Assembly (NCBI GenBank): GCA_030272155.1
Contig: CP126199.1
Coordinates: 1,860,001-1,924,000 of the forward strand
Length of the DNA stretch: 64,000 nt
From: Tetradesmus obliquus
Lineage: Eukaryota; Chlorophyta; Chlorophyceae; Sphaeropleales; Scenedesmaceae
Reading direction: 5' to 3'
Shown here: piece after piece, positions 45,401-57,080 of the stretch
Numbering within the stretch: position 1 is the stretch's first letter
How the letters are laid out: each line of letters begins with the position of its first letter
The notes under the pieces: generated by a model
Told to the model about the DNA's origin: nothing
Seen by the model: the letters and a program-made list of their open reading frames with translations, nothing else
Databases searched by the model: none
Made by a program: the position numbers and the translations under genes

Positions 45401-47297
45401 TTTGAAACGAAGCAGCAGCAGCAGCAGCAGCGGTTGGGTATGTGCAGTGTGCCGGTTGTACTGCAGCCCTGCGCATCAGGTTCACAGTGGTAACCACAGA
45501 ACACAGCCAAGATCTTCACAAGGGAGCAGCAGCAGCAGCAGCAACAGAAGCAGGCAAGGCTGCCTGTCTGCGGAGAATCACAGGATATGCAGGCAAGCAA
45601 GCAGCCTCGCGCCTTACCAATGGAGTGTGTGCTGCTGACAGGCAGCTCCAGGTATGTGGCCAGCAGCAGCCAGATCATGGCCCCGGTCTCGGCACACAGC
45701 ATGCCTGAGCAGGGGCGGCAGGCAGGCAGGTAGTTGTGCAGCTGTTGCAGGCGTGTGCTGGATGATGATGATGATAAAGAGTGTGCGAGGGAAGAACGAA
45801 GCAGTACATGCAGCATAGCCGCACGAGCCACAGCACGCAACAGGCAACTGATTCCTGCAAGATGCTGGCAGCTACTGGCAGCTGCGCGAGGTGTGAATTA
45901 TGGCAGTCGCAAAGCCGCTCTGTGCTGCTGTGGCTCCGCTTTGCTGAACCTTGCCGCTTTGCTTGAACTTGGACCTTGGGAGCGGCAACCTACCAAACAT
46001 GAAGAGTGCAGGGTAGGCGGAGAAGGTGGAGGTCTTGGCAATGCCTCCTGCAATGGTCTGCAGCAGCGGCAGCACATGTACAGGTGTATGTGTCAACCAG
46101 CCGCGTTTAGCTGCTAGTAGTAGTCGAAATGGTGGTGAAGGGTTGCGAACATGTTGGCTGCAGCTACCGCCTCCATTCAACAGCCCTCGAGGGCCCTTTG
46201 CCCTTTGAGCTCAAGGCGCACCAGTTGTAAGAGAGGACAGTTACATGTGGGTCCTGGCACCATCTTAGATGATATGAGCCACAACAGGTTGAACACATAC
46301 CATTCTGAGTCCACAATGATTCTGAGACCAGAAAAGGAGAGCGAGCACAACTGCTGCGCCTTCTTATGTGCTTGCATTTGTGATTGTGTCAACAAAGGAG
46401 TTCTATGTCAGCACAGTCACACATGCAAGCACGTAAAAATGATTCCTGCAGCGGCACGGTGAGACAAGTCCATAGTAATGCACTGTCAGCGGCCTGATGT
46501 ACAGCAGGCTGTCTACATGTAAAGCTTACTGCGCATGCAGCCTGTGGCGGCCAGCAGAGCTTTCAGCAAAGAAAAGCTTCTTCTTTGCTGAACCCCACTA
46601 GCCTCTCAGAGCTCATCATCCAAGTGTGAGGAGAACTCAAGGCTTGAGTGCTGTGTGTACAGCCCTTGGCTCAAAGCAGCTGGCCTACCTTGGTCACTGA
46701 CCCTCCCAGCAGGATCGCACCCAGGAACTCAAAGATGGCAGCAATAACAACTGCGGACCACAGCTTGAGCGTCTTGCTGCCCACGCTGGTGCCAAACGCA
46801 TTGGCCACGTCATTGGCTCCTGTGGGGCGGTGGAGTGACGAATGCAAGGCATGCGCAGCGGTCAGAAGCAGTCGATGACTGCGCGTGCGTGCACTACTGC
46901 AGGTGAAGCGGTTGCTGCATGCGGCACCCTGGACCTTGACATTCAGGGTGATACAGGACAAAACGTACAGCTCTGTTCACTGCTGCATGCTGCATGGTGC
47001 GCTGCAGTCCATGCAGCTTTCCCAGCTGCAGAGGCTGCCAGCCAGCAGTTGCTGCTGGTGCTTCTGCTGCAGGAATGCTGCAGCTGCTCACCAAGGCCAT
47101 AGGCGTCCAGCCATGCAACGATGCCATGGATTACGATGAGATGCGTGTACGTCTGCGTGTGCGAAATTGATCAGCACCGTCAGCCAGGCTAGCCACCGTA
47201 CGGCGCTGCATCAGGCACACCCGTATTGCTGGCACGTCTTGGCGTCTAAGCCGGCAAGTACTGAGCCATTGCGAGCAGCACTCACGGTCCAAGCCAT
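38453..47297 (-). CDS. PiT/Pho4-family phosphate transporter, copy A
   Basis: Eighteen exons: 47286-47297, 47092-47152, 46689-46819, 45994-46057, 45618-45704, 45295-45392, 44883-45035, 44496-44513, 44034-44164, 43177-43329, 42508-42671, 42183-42209, 41843-41915, 41310-41391, 39839-39861, 39361-39416, 38910-39024, 38453-38540. Total is 511 residues. Both PiT repeats are present: [20 protein letters not shown] with [20 protein letters not shown] in the first half, and [20 protein letters not shown] with [20 protein letters not shown] in the second. A hydrophilic loop ([25 protein letters not shown]) separates them, as in Na+- or H+-coupled PiT and algal PTB proteins. It should import inorganic phosphate across a membrane, plasma membrane or plastid envelope unknown. 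Exons of 12, 18, 23 and 27 nt are required to keep the conserved frame. Intron 14 contains a LINE; several introns carry exon-junction copies. Tandem paralogue of copy B. Confidence 0.92.
38797..38830 (-). repeat. Copy of PiT-A exon 17 3' end with donor
   Basis: The last bases of exon 17 and donor (CACTCACCATCCCACCAGCA on plus) occur at 38797 and again at the real junction at 38903, 106 bases apart. Confidence 0.8.
39530..39556 (+). repeat. Fragment of dispersed repeat
   Basis: GTGCCAGGACCCACATGTAA matches the core of the repeat at 19437-19460 and 46227-46260. It lies in an intron of PiT-A. Confidence 0.65.
40070..41215 (-). mobile_element. 5'-truncated LINE (non-LTR retrotransposon) in PiT-A intron 14
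   Basis: On the minus strand, the ORF from about 41215 to 40534 encodes the C-terminal part of a LINE polyprotein: [20 protein letters not shown], then [20 protein letters not shown] and [10 protein letters not shown], a C-C-H-C motif like the post-reverse-transcriptase zinc domain. The catalytic reverse transcriptase region is absent, so it is truncated. After a ~370-base 3' UTR it ends with GTTGAGTGGAGC and a short (TGTAA)n tail near 40075-40100. Composition is AT-richer than the host. GCAAAA borders both ends and may be a short target-site duplication. It is in the same sense as the host gene. Confidence 0.82.
41496..41530 (-). repeat. Copy of PiT-A exon 14 5' end with acceptor
   Basis: TGTGCAG followed by GATCCTTGCCATTGGTGGCA repeats the start of exon 14 (real start 41391), about 132 bases upstream in the transcript. 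Confidence 0.75.
42776..42813 (-). repeat. Copy of PiT-A exon 11 5' end with acceptor
   Basis: CTTGCAG followed by GAATGCTGCATTGAGTGGCT resembles the exon 11 start ([10 protein letters not shown]) at 42671, about 139 bases upstream in the transcript. Confidence 0.7.
43045..43102 (-). repeat. Copy of PiT-A exon 10 3' end with donor
   Basis: Encodes [13 protein letters not shown] before a GTGACT donor, a diverged copy of [13 protein letters not shown] before GTGAGT at 43177. Confidence 0.75.
43380..43540 (-). repeat. Two copies of PiT-A exon 10 5' end with acceptor
   Basis: Acceptor plus [17 protein letters not shown] coding sequence recurs with starts near 43428 and 43533; the real exon starts at 43329. 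Spacing is about 99-105 bases. Confidence 0.8.
43919..44020 (+). repeat. (CCACA)n microsatellite and related CAACA repeats
   Basis: About 12 perfect ACACC/CCACA pentamers, then CAACACAGGA-type units, end only about 14 bases before the exon 9 donor at 44034 of PiT-A. Confidence 0.9.
46227..46295 (-). repeat. Copy of dispersed 78-bp repeat family
   Basis: On the minus strand it matches 19399-19470: CAACCTGTTGTGGCTCATAT, CATCTAAGATGGTGCCAGGA and CCCACATG. It lies in intron 3 of PiT-A. Confidence 0.8.
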
Positions 47298-50133
47298 GTC
47301 GCCGTCTTCTGGTAGAACTAAGGGTGAAGATGCTAGGTGAACACTAGCCGAGATCAAGTGTGGCGGGCGGGTGACGAAGTGACCTTTGCAGTGTTGTCGC
47401 TGCTGTGATGCGCAAACGCGAAACTAAAGCCTGTTTGCGCTGAGCACCACAATTCCTTGATGACAAACGAAGATTCCAAAGCACATCCTGGCACTATCGT
47501 TCAGTCCGAGGGAATGTGGGCTGACTGGGAAGCAGTGAGTCATGCTTGGCTGGGAGCGGGTGATCTGCGGCACGTGCAGATCCAACGACTGGCGGCGTAG
47601 TCTACAATGTATAAAGTACCAGCTGCATTTGTTTCTGCGCGCCTGGCTGCCATGCGAGACCAGTCACGACTCTCCGTGAACTCGAGTACTTCAGGCAGCA
47701 GCAGCAGCAGCAGCAGCGCTGGCTCACTGCCTCTGAGGGAAAGGGCAGGATATGCATCCATGGCTTAAGCACTTGCGGTTTAATCAATCAATAAAGTTAA
47801 AGATCTCTTCAAATACTACAATAAGGCAGGATGGAATGATCCAAGGACGTGGGTTAGTGCCGCGCAGCAGCGCACACTGCAGCACACCACAGCTCCAGCA
47901 AGCCACACCGGCTGCCAACGTGCTCATCACTTTCCCAGCATTTCACTACATTACGATAATACAATACACTTACGGGATTAAACACGCCCCAGGCATCAGC
48001 CCAGCGAGCCGCTTTTCTGCTCATGGGGGACGCTATTCTGTCATGGGGGAATTGCACTGAGAGCAAGAGAATAGCACCAGTGGTAATCAAAATGTTACAT
48101 AAATCATCGTCGTGTCACATATACATATCACGACTCTCTCTTGGCATTTTGAGGAAGCCACATCTGCTGTGAGGAAGCCGCAAGCTGCGGCAACGCGTGG
48201 CAGCTTGCCTCTGAGGGGCTCGCACTCACAGGCGGCCAGCGCATTCACGTACATGCATGTTAGTGTCCTCGCACCTCAGAAACCTGCTCTGAGTTTAGAT
48301 CAAACGTCTCACGGACTATCAAACTGTGCAGGCTGCAACCTCCGCCATACAGTGAAAGGTTGACGCAAGGCAGCACGGCACATTTGCGCAACATGGCGTG
48401 CTGGTGTTACAGCTAGCAACTTCAACATAAGCAAGAAAGCAGAGCACAGAATCTCAAGTGGTGCACGAAACACGAGAGCAATCATGCCCCTCCACTGAGG
48501 GCATGCCATGCATGCTGCAACAGACGGACCTCCTGCACGTACTATCTCGACATTCGCCTCCACCCACAACAGTAGTGCAACTTGCATGCATCACACACAC
48601 CAAGAGCTGTTGCAGCAAATGCTGCATTTGCTGCACAGTTAACAACAGTGCAATATGCAGCAGTGCTGGCGAATTTGCGCTGGCAGCACAGCGCGCGTGC
48701 ATCACACACACATCTGGAAGTCAAACATGGTGCAAGACACGAGATTCAAACCCTTGGGCAACAAGTTGCACACTGTACAGACTGCAGAATGCAAGATCAG
48801 TCTCAAAGGCCAACAGTGCTCAACATGGCAGATCAATGCAGCATGCTGCAACCTGCACACAGCGTGTTCGCAACAAAACACGATCTGTATCCCCTACAGG
48901 TTGAAAGTAACTACAACATACGTGGCAGGCAGCACTACCAAACAACTGCAACAGCAATACCAACAAAGTTCCAGGCCTGCTGGACGACTCAGCACAGCAT
49001 ACAGGGTGTTTGCATGTTCCTGCCAGACAAATCCAGGCACCAGATCAAGTTCAGCTATGTACACAGAACCACTAAACCAAGCATGGGGTTGGCAAACCAG
49101 CTGAACAATGCCACCAGTGGGTTTGCCAGCTAATCAGCACCCTCAGCAGCAGCAAGCGTCACTGCTGCTGTGCGGGGCTGCACAGTAAGAGCGAGTAAAT
49201 CCAGCAAGAGTATGCGGTATGCAGTGACAAGCATCTGGCTTGCATGCACAGCCGGGCAGCAGCGGCAGCAGCAGGAACACTGTATTACTACCATCAAAAG
49301 CGCATTGACCAGGTACTATATTCATGAGAGACGACACAACAGGTACCTTGCAGCATTCACAAAGATTGCCACAGCAGGATAGAGGAAGATAGGGAAGAAG
49401 TATCCCCTCATCTAGGAGCCATCATGCAGAGACAACTAGCAAACACAAACATGGTCAATCCTGTACACTCGACCGTACATAAAAGCAACACTTGCGACAT
49501 CACTGCCTTAGTCTGTCCCTGCCTTGAAGCTTCAAGCCAGAGTTCACAGTGCGCCCAAGCACTGCTGCAGGTGAAGTTCACAGCGCACAGCACACAGGCA
49601 CTGCTGCAGGTGAAGTTCACAGCGCACAGCACACAGGCACTGCTGCAGGTGAAGTTCACAACGAACCACAAGCACTGCTGCAGGTGAAGTTCACAGCGAA
49701 CCACAGGCACTGCTGCAGGTGAAGTTCACAGCACATAGCACACAGGCACTGCTGCAGGTGGAGTTCACAGCGCACAGCACAAAGGCACTGCTGCAGGTGA
49801 GTTCACAGCGCACAGCACACAGCACTGCTGCAGGTGGAGTTGTCAACACGCAGCACAAACAAACGTAAGCCTGTACACAGCCTCAGGTGAAGTTCACTAC
49901 GCGCCATTCGGGTTATTCCTCAGGTGGGTGAAGTTCAGCCTGACTGCTGTGCCTGCGTGATCAGCCCACTTGGAGTGCCAGGAACCTTCAGGCAGGGGGG
50001 CTCTTGGTCCAGCATGGCCCTCTGGCAGCAGCAGCAGCTTACACCAGGAGCCTTCGCACAGGGGGCCGGGGCTTCTGGTCCAGCACTGCTTGCAGGTGCG
50101 TAGGTGTGCGTTTACCATGCCGAAACTGTTACT
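47298..50133 (-). other. Region between the two PiT genes
   Basis: It should hold the PiT-A promoter and the PiT-B 3' UTR. A minus-strand ORF at 47540-47761 (MDAYPALSLRGSEPALLL) has no family features and is not called. Short repeats of CATCACACACAC and GCAGCAAATGCTGCATTTGC occur near 48590-48710. A minisatellite lies at 49555-49900. Confidence 0.45.
49555..49900 (+). repeat. ~38-bp minisatellite downstream of PiT-B
   Basis: About eight or nine units of CACTGCTGCAGGTGAAGTTC followed by ACAGCGCACAGCACACAGG. Each unit carries a CTGCAGGT splice-junction-like core. The array lies just beyond the PiT-B stop. Confidence 0.85.
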
Positions 50134-51688
50134 TTACACCAGCTCTGTCCTGCTGGGCATGTGGCTCCCAAGCAGGAACAGGATGGCTGACACGAGGCCG
50201 GTGAAGACGAGCGTGATCACCCTGCAGGCATTTGGTTTGCAGAAACAGCGTGTTTGCAACAGACGTTTGACAGGAGATGAACAGGAGAAACAGGGCATGA
50301 GTGTGCCCTGCCAGTTCCAGTGTCAGCAGGCCACAATCAGGCCACGGCAGGGTGGGTGGGAAAACACTTGTTTCGCTTCCATACATTGATTTGTATGACT
50401 CTAAGACGACATTCCTGCTGGCTTCTGCTCGCAACATGCGCGCTGATCTCGCTCGCTGTTAAATTGTGTTTAACAACAACCAAGTCGTGCTCACAGCCGT
50501 AGAGCAGCGTGGCGGCCAGCCGTCCCTTACCAGCCCACAAACATCTTGCCATACAGTAGCCAGTTGATGGCCCTCCAGCGTCCCTCAGCGATGCCTCCCC
50601 CTGCAGTGGCCCCCGTGATGGTGTGCGTGGTGGACAGCGGCAGGCCTGACGCAGGCAGCAGCAGCAGCAGCAGCACGGCACACCGTAAGCGGCTGGCTGC
50701 TAGATTCCACGGTGCTCGGCGCTGATGGCTTGCGGTCTTTGGCAGGCACACAAACTTGTGGGAGACTGGCCCAGTCTTGCAGCAAGCTGCTGGCGCACCA
50801 CACACCTCCAGCACATGTGCTGCACACCAATGCAGCACATGGAGCTCGCCACAGCAGTTTGCAGTGATGCAGCATCAGCAGCGTCACTGTCGCAGATGTG
50901 CCCTGCAGCGCAACACTGGACGTTTGCGCGGGCATTAAAGAGTCCACCTCAAACACAAGAACGTCACAGCTGTTTCACCAGATGCTGTGTTGTTGCATAC
51001 CGTATGCAGAGCCCACTGCAATCACGAAAGAAGTAGACAGCTCCATAGCAAAGCCCCTACAGGGGCATGGCAAGCAGCAGCAGCAGCAGCACGTGACTGG
51101 TGCTCATGCTGCAGCCTGGCACAGTGTGTGTATACAAACAGGGGCGAGTCGGTGTTCTCAGGCAGTACAGACTGGGTGGTAGCTTACACACGCTTCATAA
51201 ACGTGATTGCTACAGGTTCACGCAGATGCACATGACGCGTGAGGGGAACAGGAGCAGCGGCTGTTGAAACTGCAATCAACTGGCTGCCTCACCTAGAAGG
51301 TGTGATGTGCACGCACTGCAGGTGTGAGGCACAGCAGAAAAATGCAGAACAGCAAAGGGACAGCATCAGGAGGCAGCGACAGCAAAACAGCAGTGAACTG
51401 TGGTAACAAGCATGGAATTACGTTAGGCATGTTGACTATGTTTTGCCGCTGCAGATTGCTGCAGGCCAGAGGCACAGAGTACCCATCAAGCTGGACCATG
51501 AGCAAAGAGGAAGTGATGCAACAGCTGCACAACACTCTCATGGGAGGAGGCAGATGCGCGCTCTGCAGTGTATGTCTGCAAGCACTATGCTTGCTGTTAT
51601 GCTGCCCAAGTATCGCTGCCAGGTGATGATGCAAAAGCTGCCGACCTTGACTCCCAGCACGCGCATGATGTTGTAGCCTACAACAGTA

Positions 51689-51720
<32 letters not shown>

Positions 51721-54700
51721 CAGCAACATTAGTGGCAACAAATTCATTCAGCGATCATGCTGATGGACAGCAGCTGCAATTGTCCATCACTCCCTCGCAC
51801 GGCTGTCTGCCTTCTGCACTACAAGCAAGCAAGCACTCAGGCTGTATCCCTGCAAGCTGAATGCACGCAGGCCAGAACAAGCAAGCTTGATGTATGGCAG
51901 CTGCAATTGGCAGCAGCTGGACACCTGACCAATGCTGTGTGATCAATCGCCAGTCACGCTATCCACTGCTACCAGCTGATGCTGCAAGGGCAGTGGCTGC
52001 AGCACATGTTGTCAGCCCTGCACGCACCGTATGTAGCAAGGCCCACGACAATTCCTGTGGCGCCAAGGGCCAGGATCCTGAGGCACGCACACAAAGAACA
52101 AGATGTTACGCAACAACCTTGCGGCCTCAGCTGTTTGTGAACAACAGCAGCTGCTTTGGTGTTTTCGTCGAAGTCATTGATTAAAACAAAGCAGAGCATA
52201 GCAATTACAGATTTGATAAGCCAAGGCGTGCTGAGCGCCTCGCCACACTGTGGCATTGCTGCCAGCTTGATCGTACAGCACAGCATTTGGTCGAACATGT
52301 AAACATGTAACAACAATATACTTTTGAGCATGGTGCCACTCACCAGGGGTACACTGTGGAGTTGCTGCCGGGCACCGTCCTGTTCTGGTACACGTAGTAG
52401 GCGGCAGCAAAGGAGCCTGGCCGCAGGGGCAGCAGCCGGCAGCAGCCGACACAAATCATAGCAGTGTTACGGCGACAGGTGCATGATTTGCCCCCTCGGC
52501 AGCTCAGTTGCAGAGGTTGCATGTGGCTGGTGTGATATGCAAGACAATATACTGTTTGTGTGTACAGTTTGCCTGGGAAACATGGCACAAGTCGGGTACT
52601 CAATGAGCACTTGGCTGCAGGACACAGTGCTGCTGAAACCATGCATGGCATGCGGTGCAGTTTGCATACACAAAGAGAGCGGCCCTGCCCCCACTCACCA
52701 ATGGCATTAGCCACGTCGTTGGCACCTACAAACAGCAAAAACAACACACAAGGAGCAGCAGCATTAGCCAGCAGCTGGAGTGTGACCTGCTGACTCTTGC
52801 CCACAAGAGCGCACACAATGTTTGCATCATCCTCCTATATTATAACACAACCGAAACAACTAGCTGATGCAGCACATCTCCAATGTGGATGCTGCTCTTC
52901 CTGCCAGCCTGATGACCATGCACATATGTGAAGGGCACAGCCAACAACGTGCGCTGCCTTGCAAGCCACTGCCTTCAATCCTGCTGCTCCTCAAAGTTTT
53001 TCAGAGTTCTTGCAAGTCCTCAACGTTCCTGCAAGTCAGACACAAGCAGCAGCATATGCTGCCTTTCAAGCCACAGCCCTCATGCAGCAGACCCTCACCG
53101 TGTGCGAAGGACATGGCGCAGGCGGAGATGACCTGCAGCACCTTGAACACCTGCTCGGTGCGCGGGTCAAACTTCTCTGCATCAGCGTGCATGTCCTGCA
53201 GCTTCTGGTCATCTGTGATGTCTGCGTGGATGTCGTGGCTCAGCCCGGCCAGTGCGGCGTTCCTGCAAGGCGGTTGTTGACAGGAGAGTTTGCAGGAACT
53301 TGCAGGAAACTTGCAGGAAGCCTGAAAAACGCAGGGTTGCGCAACAGGGTGTGCAGTGCATGCAAAGAGTCTGACCGGCAGCATGCTGGCTGCTCAAGTT
53401 CTCCATGATGTCAGTGCTTACGGCTCGACAAGGTGAATACTCAATCATTGAGTGGATGATCCAGTGCATAGCTTTTGTGTAATGGCACAGCAGTTGGACA
53501 CCACATACCGCACGGTCACCACTACTCCCTGCACCCTGGGCCGGCCAACATGCACAACTACATACGCTGTACCCACGCCCAACATGGACAAACACTTTGC
53601 AGCAGCGGCAGCAGCAGCAGCTTGAAGCACGAGCACGTTCCACATAGTCACCTGAAACGTGTGCGGTAGGCCTTGCAATGTTTGTCCTCGGGCGCCACAG
53701 GACGCACCAGCTATACCACTTTGCAGAAACAGCAGCAGCGGCAACAGCAGCAGCAGCAGCATCCAGTACACTCACCTGAAGCGTGTGCGGCGGGCTTTGA
53801 ACGACTTGTCCGCTGGGTCAACAGGCCGTGCGCTGAGGTAGGCCGCCACCTTCTTCTGGAATGCGTCCTCCTCCACGTCCCTATGCCGGCCCTTCTCATC
53901 CTTGCTGTTCTCCATGTCATGCGCCTCATCGTACCTGCAGCAGCGCAAGTGGTTGTGTGAGTAGGTGATCTGGCAGTTTGATCTGGCAGTTTGATGTGCT
54001 TTGAGGTAGCAACGTAAGCAAGGCAGCCAGGTGGCAAATGTTAACAGTGCAAATGAAGTGCAGATGAACATGTCGGCTCCAGCTGTCTGTTGCTTGGTGT
54101 ACACATGTAAATAACATAAATTCTTTCATTTTGAACGTAAGCGGAGGACCTGAACTGGCGTCAGCATGTAAGCAGTTGTGTCACAATGGTGTGTGCTCAC
54201 CTGCGCACGTTGCGCCTCATGACAGGCCACAGCAGGGCAGAGCCGAGAATGGCAGCGCCGACAGCAGCAACGGCTGCAATCCACGCGGCAGTGTCGAGCT
54301 CAATGCTGGTGGTGTTGCGCACACCCTTGGTCTGCAGCAGCAAGAGCAGCAGATAAGTAGGCAGGAGTCAAGCAGGGATGCATGCCATCATGCGGCGTAG
54401 TTGGCTGCTGAAGTTGAAGAAGAGGTTCACAACAAACTCACCAGGATGAACAACAGCTTCTCGGTTAGATCACCAGAATATAAAAAAAACTTCCAACAAT
54501 CAGGTTGAAGAACAGGTTCACAGTGAACTCACCAGGCCCAACAACAGGTTCACAGTTACCTCACCAGGATGAAACACAGGTTCACAGTGAACTCACTAAG
54601 ATGACCTGCAAGTTCACAATGCCCTCAACATGAAGAACCACAAGTTCACAGTGAACTCACCAGGATGAAGAAGAGGTTCACCCAGATGGTGACAATGATG

Positions 54701-55452
54701 AGCACAGGCAGCACCCAGAAGGCAATCTTGGTGGAGTTGGCCCGGCGCAGCACCAGCGTGCGGATCAGTGTGAAGATGATCAGGCACACCAGAGCAGCGG
54801 CAATGGGTGACAGGAACCAGCTGATGATGATCTGTTGTGGCAGCAGTGCAACGGCAGCAGCACGTTGCGGGGGCAGTGCGTGCAGTGCAGGCGTTAGCAA
54901 TTATCATAGCTCCCATGTTGTTGGGACAGGAACCAGCTGATGACGATCTGGTGGTTAACCGGAAGGCAGGGCTTAATGGCGCGGCAGTTGCAAGGGGCAG
55001 CAAAGGTTGTGTGCAACAGCAGCGGGGCGAAAATGGCAGGTTGTTGCGGGTGGTGTGCGCCATCCTGAATGGCGCCACAGACATGGTTTCTGCAGCCAAC
55101 ATCATATGGTTGATCTAGACCAGTAGATGTAGCTCATCCAAGTTCTCCAACTTTTTTTTTCTGAACATACGCTTGATACAGCTGGCAGCCAGGAGAACAA
55201 ACGGCCATGCAGCTTGCAGGACTGTTTGGCAGCAAAGCACACTCGCACCCAATGAGCTTGTCATTGGCCCCCAAAACGGGCGACGTTACCCGGGTGTTAC
55301 TTCCAAGATGTGACAACAGCGTAAAAAGCTACACCACACTCACTGGCACGATGCCGGCAGGCAGGCTCCCTTTCTTGGGCTCGTACCAGGCAACAGCATT
55401 GCCGCCGCCATAGGCCAGGCTGAAGCCAATGATGCCGCCCACTGCAAGTTTA

Positions 55453-55492
<40 letters not shown>

Positions 55493-57080
55493 CAGGATGT
55501 CATGAAGGTGTATCCCAATACCAAGTAAGTAGTGTCTGCAGGCTGGAGGCTGGCGTCTGTCCAGCTGAATAACATGTTAATTGGTTAGAGAAGGGCACGC
55601 CAGCTTTTGTGCAGCAGGTACACACCGGATAGTTAAATGCAGCAGCTGTTGTGCATGTGGCAGCATGCACTCACCAATCGAGTGCGTGGTTGACACAGGC
55701 AGCTCCAGGTATGTGGCCAGCAGCAGCCAGATCATGGCCCCGGTCTCGGCACACAGCATGCCTGCACAGGGGCGGCAAGCAGGCGAAAGGAGGCATTAGT
55801 GGGCAGAGATTTGCAACCACAACGGGCAATGAGTAAAGCGTTGTGATAAGGGGACGCACATGCTGGTCTGAGCATTGCGAGCTTTCATGGTGGAGAGCTG
55901 AACAAGCCACAGAAGCTGCAATGCAGACAAAGAAGCAGCACAGCTTACCAAACATGAACAGAGCAGGGTAGGCAGAAAAGGTGCCAGTCTTGGCAATGCC
56001 TCCTGCAATGGTCTGGCAAGATCAACAGCCAGGTAAGGGAAGAGCAGCAGCAGGACAGCAGCAGGACAGCAGCAGACACACAACCAGGGCAGCAGCAGCA
56101 GCAGCCCTGCAGCATGACATAGAGGCCCGGCTGTTTGGCACATGAGCACCTATATGCAGCAATTGCCTGTCGTCTTCCAGGGAGCAAATGCTTGCCTCCG
56201 CATGGCAAGTTGCCTAGCTGCCTCACATGCAGAATGCAGGAAGCACAAGGGCGGTTGCGGGGTGCAAACGCACCCATGTTGATTGATGCTCTGCAAGCAC
56301 GCGTCAGCATGCACGACAGGTGCCACGGGGGCCTCAACACTCACAACATGGGCAGTGCATCCTAGCTGCTGCAGCAGCAGCAAGGCCGACGCGTACCTTG
56401 GTCACTGAGCCTCCCAGCAGCATTGCGCCGAGGAATTCAAAGATGGCTGCGATGACGACTGCGCTCCACAGCTTGAGCGTCTTGCTGCCCACACTGGTGC
56501 CAAACGCATTGGCCACGTCATTGGCGCCTGCGCAACCAACCAGAATCACAGCAGGGTCAAGAGGTGTGTGGCTGCTGCAGATGCCAGCTGTGCAGGCTAC
56601 CAGCTGATGTCCTCTCTAGAAAACAGGGGAGCTGCAGACGGCTGCACTGGGGTTCAGAAACAGAGATGAAGGATCAGCAGAGTGCTATTGGCATGCTGCT
56701 TCTAGGTTCTGCTGCTGCCAGGTCATCACAACATGATTGTTGGTGATTTGTGGTGTTCATGTGTCAGTTGGAGGCGGCAGTTGATCAGTTGATCGTCAGC
56801 TCAGCAAAGAATCTTCAGCAAAGCAACAGCTGCTGGAGCAGCGCTGCTGCTAGCAGCTGCCAGATGCCTGCTCACCAATGCCATAAGCATCCAGCCATGC
56901 CACGATACCATGGATGACGATCAGATGCGTGTACGTCTGCAAGCACACGATGCAGGGCAGCGGGGCATCTGCGGTGAGGGCGGCTCAGCTGGATTGCCAT
57001 GTTCTGTACCCACATCAACAGCAGCACAACAGATCAGCTGCACCTCTGCTACAACCAGCATCACGCACCGTCCACGCCAT
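50134..57080 (-). CDS. PiT/Pho4-family phosphate transporter, copy B
   Basis: Eighteen exons: 57069-57080, 56876-56936, 56397-56527, 55949-56012, 55675-55761, 55344-55441, 54661-54831, 54201-54331, 53776-53934, 53099-53262, 52699-52725, 52344-52416, 52028-52077, 51646-51677, 51293-51315, 51001-51056, 50531-50645, 50134-50221. Total is 513 residues, very similar to copy A. PiT signatures: [60 protein letters not shown] and [20 protein letters not shown]. Two intron differences from copy A: the 18-nt exon NLFFIL is fused to the preceding exon, and the exon [18 protein letters not shown] is split from [10 protein letters not shown] by an extra intron. Both proteins start MAWTTY. Tandem arrangement implies a local gene duplication, old enough for introns to diverge. 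Confidence 0.92.
53648..53702 (-). repeat. Copy of PiT-B exon 10 3' end with donor
   Basis: Encodes a diverged version of the exon end (real end RRTRFR at 53776) followed by GTGACT, parallel to the copy found at the same place in PiT-A. Confidence 0.7.
54425..54645 (-). repeat. Repeated copies of PiT-B exon 7 end and donor
   Basis: Downstream of the donor of the fused NLFFIL exon, four or more variants of CAGGATGAA, GAGGTTCAC and GTGAACTCACC occur, each reproducing the NLFFIL coding end and GTGAGT donor in reverse complement. Confidence 0.75.
54922..54952 (-). repeat. Copy of PiT-B exon 7 5' end
   Basis: GACAGGAACCAGCTGATGAC followed by GATCTG (plus strand) repeats the start of exon 7 (IIISWFLSP) at 54831, about 118 bases away. 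Confidence 0.7.

Noticed and set aside
47540..47761. Small minus-strand gene MDAYPALSLRGSEPALLL
   Set aside because: It contains a CTG-encoded Leu run, has no conserved motif and no phase-compatible second exon could be found with confidence.
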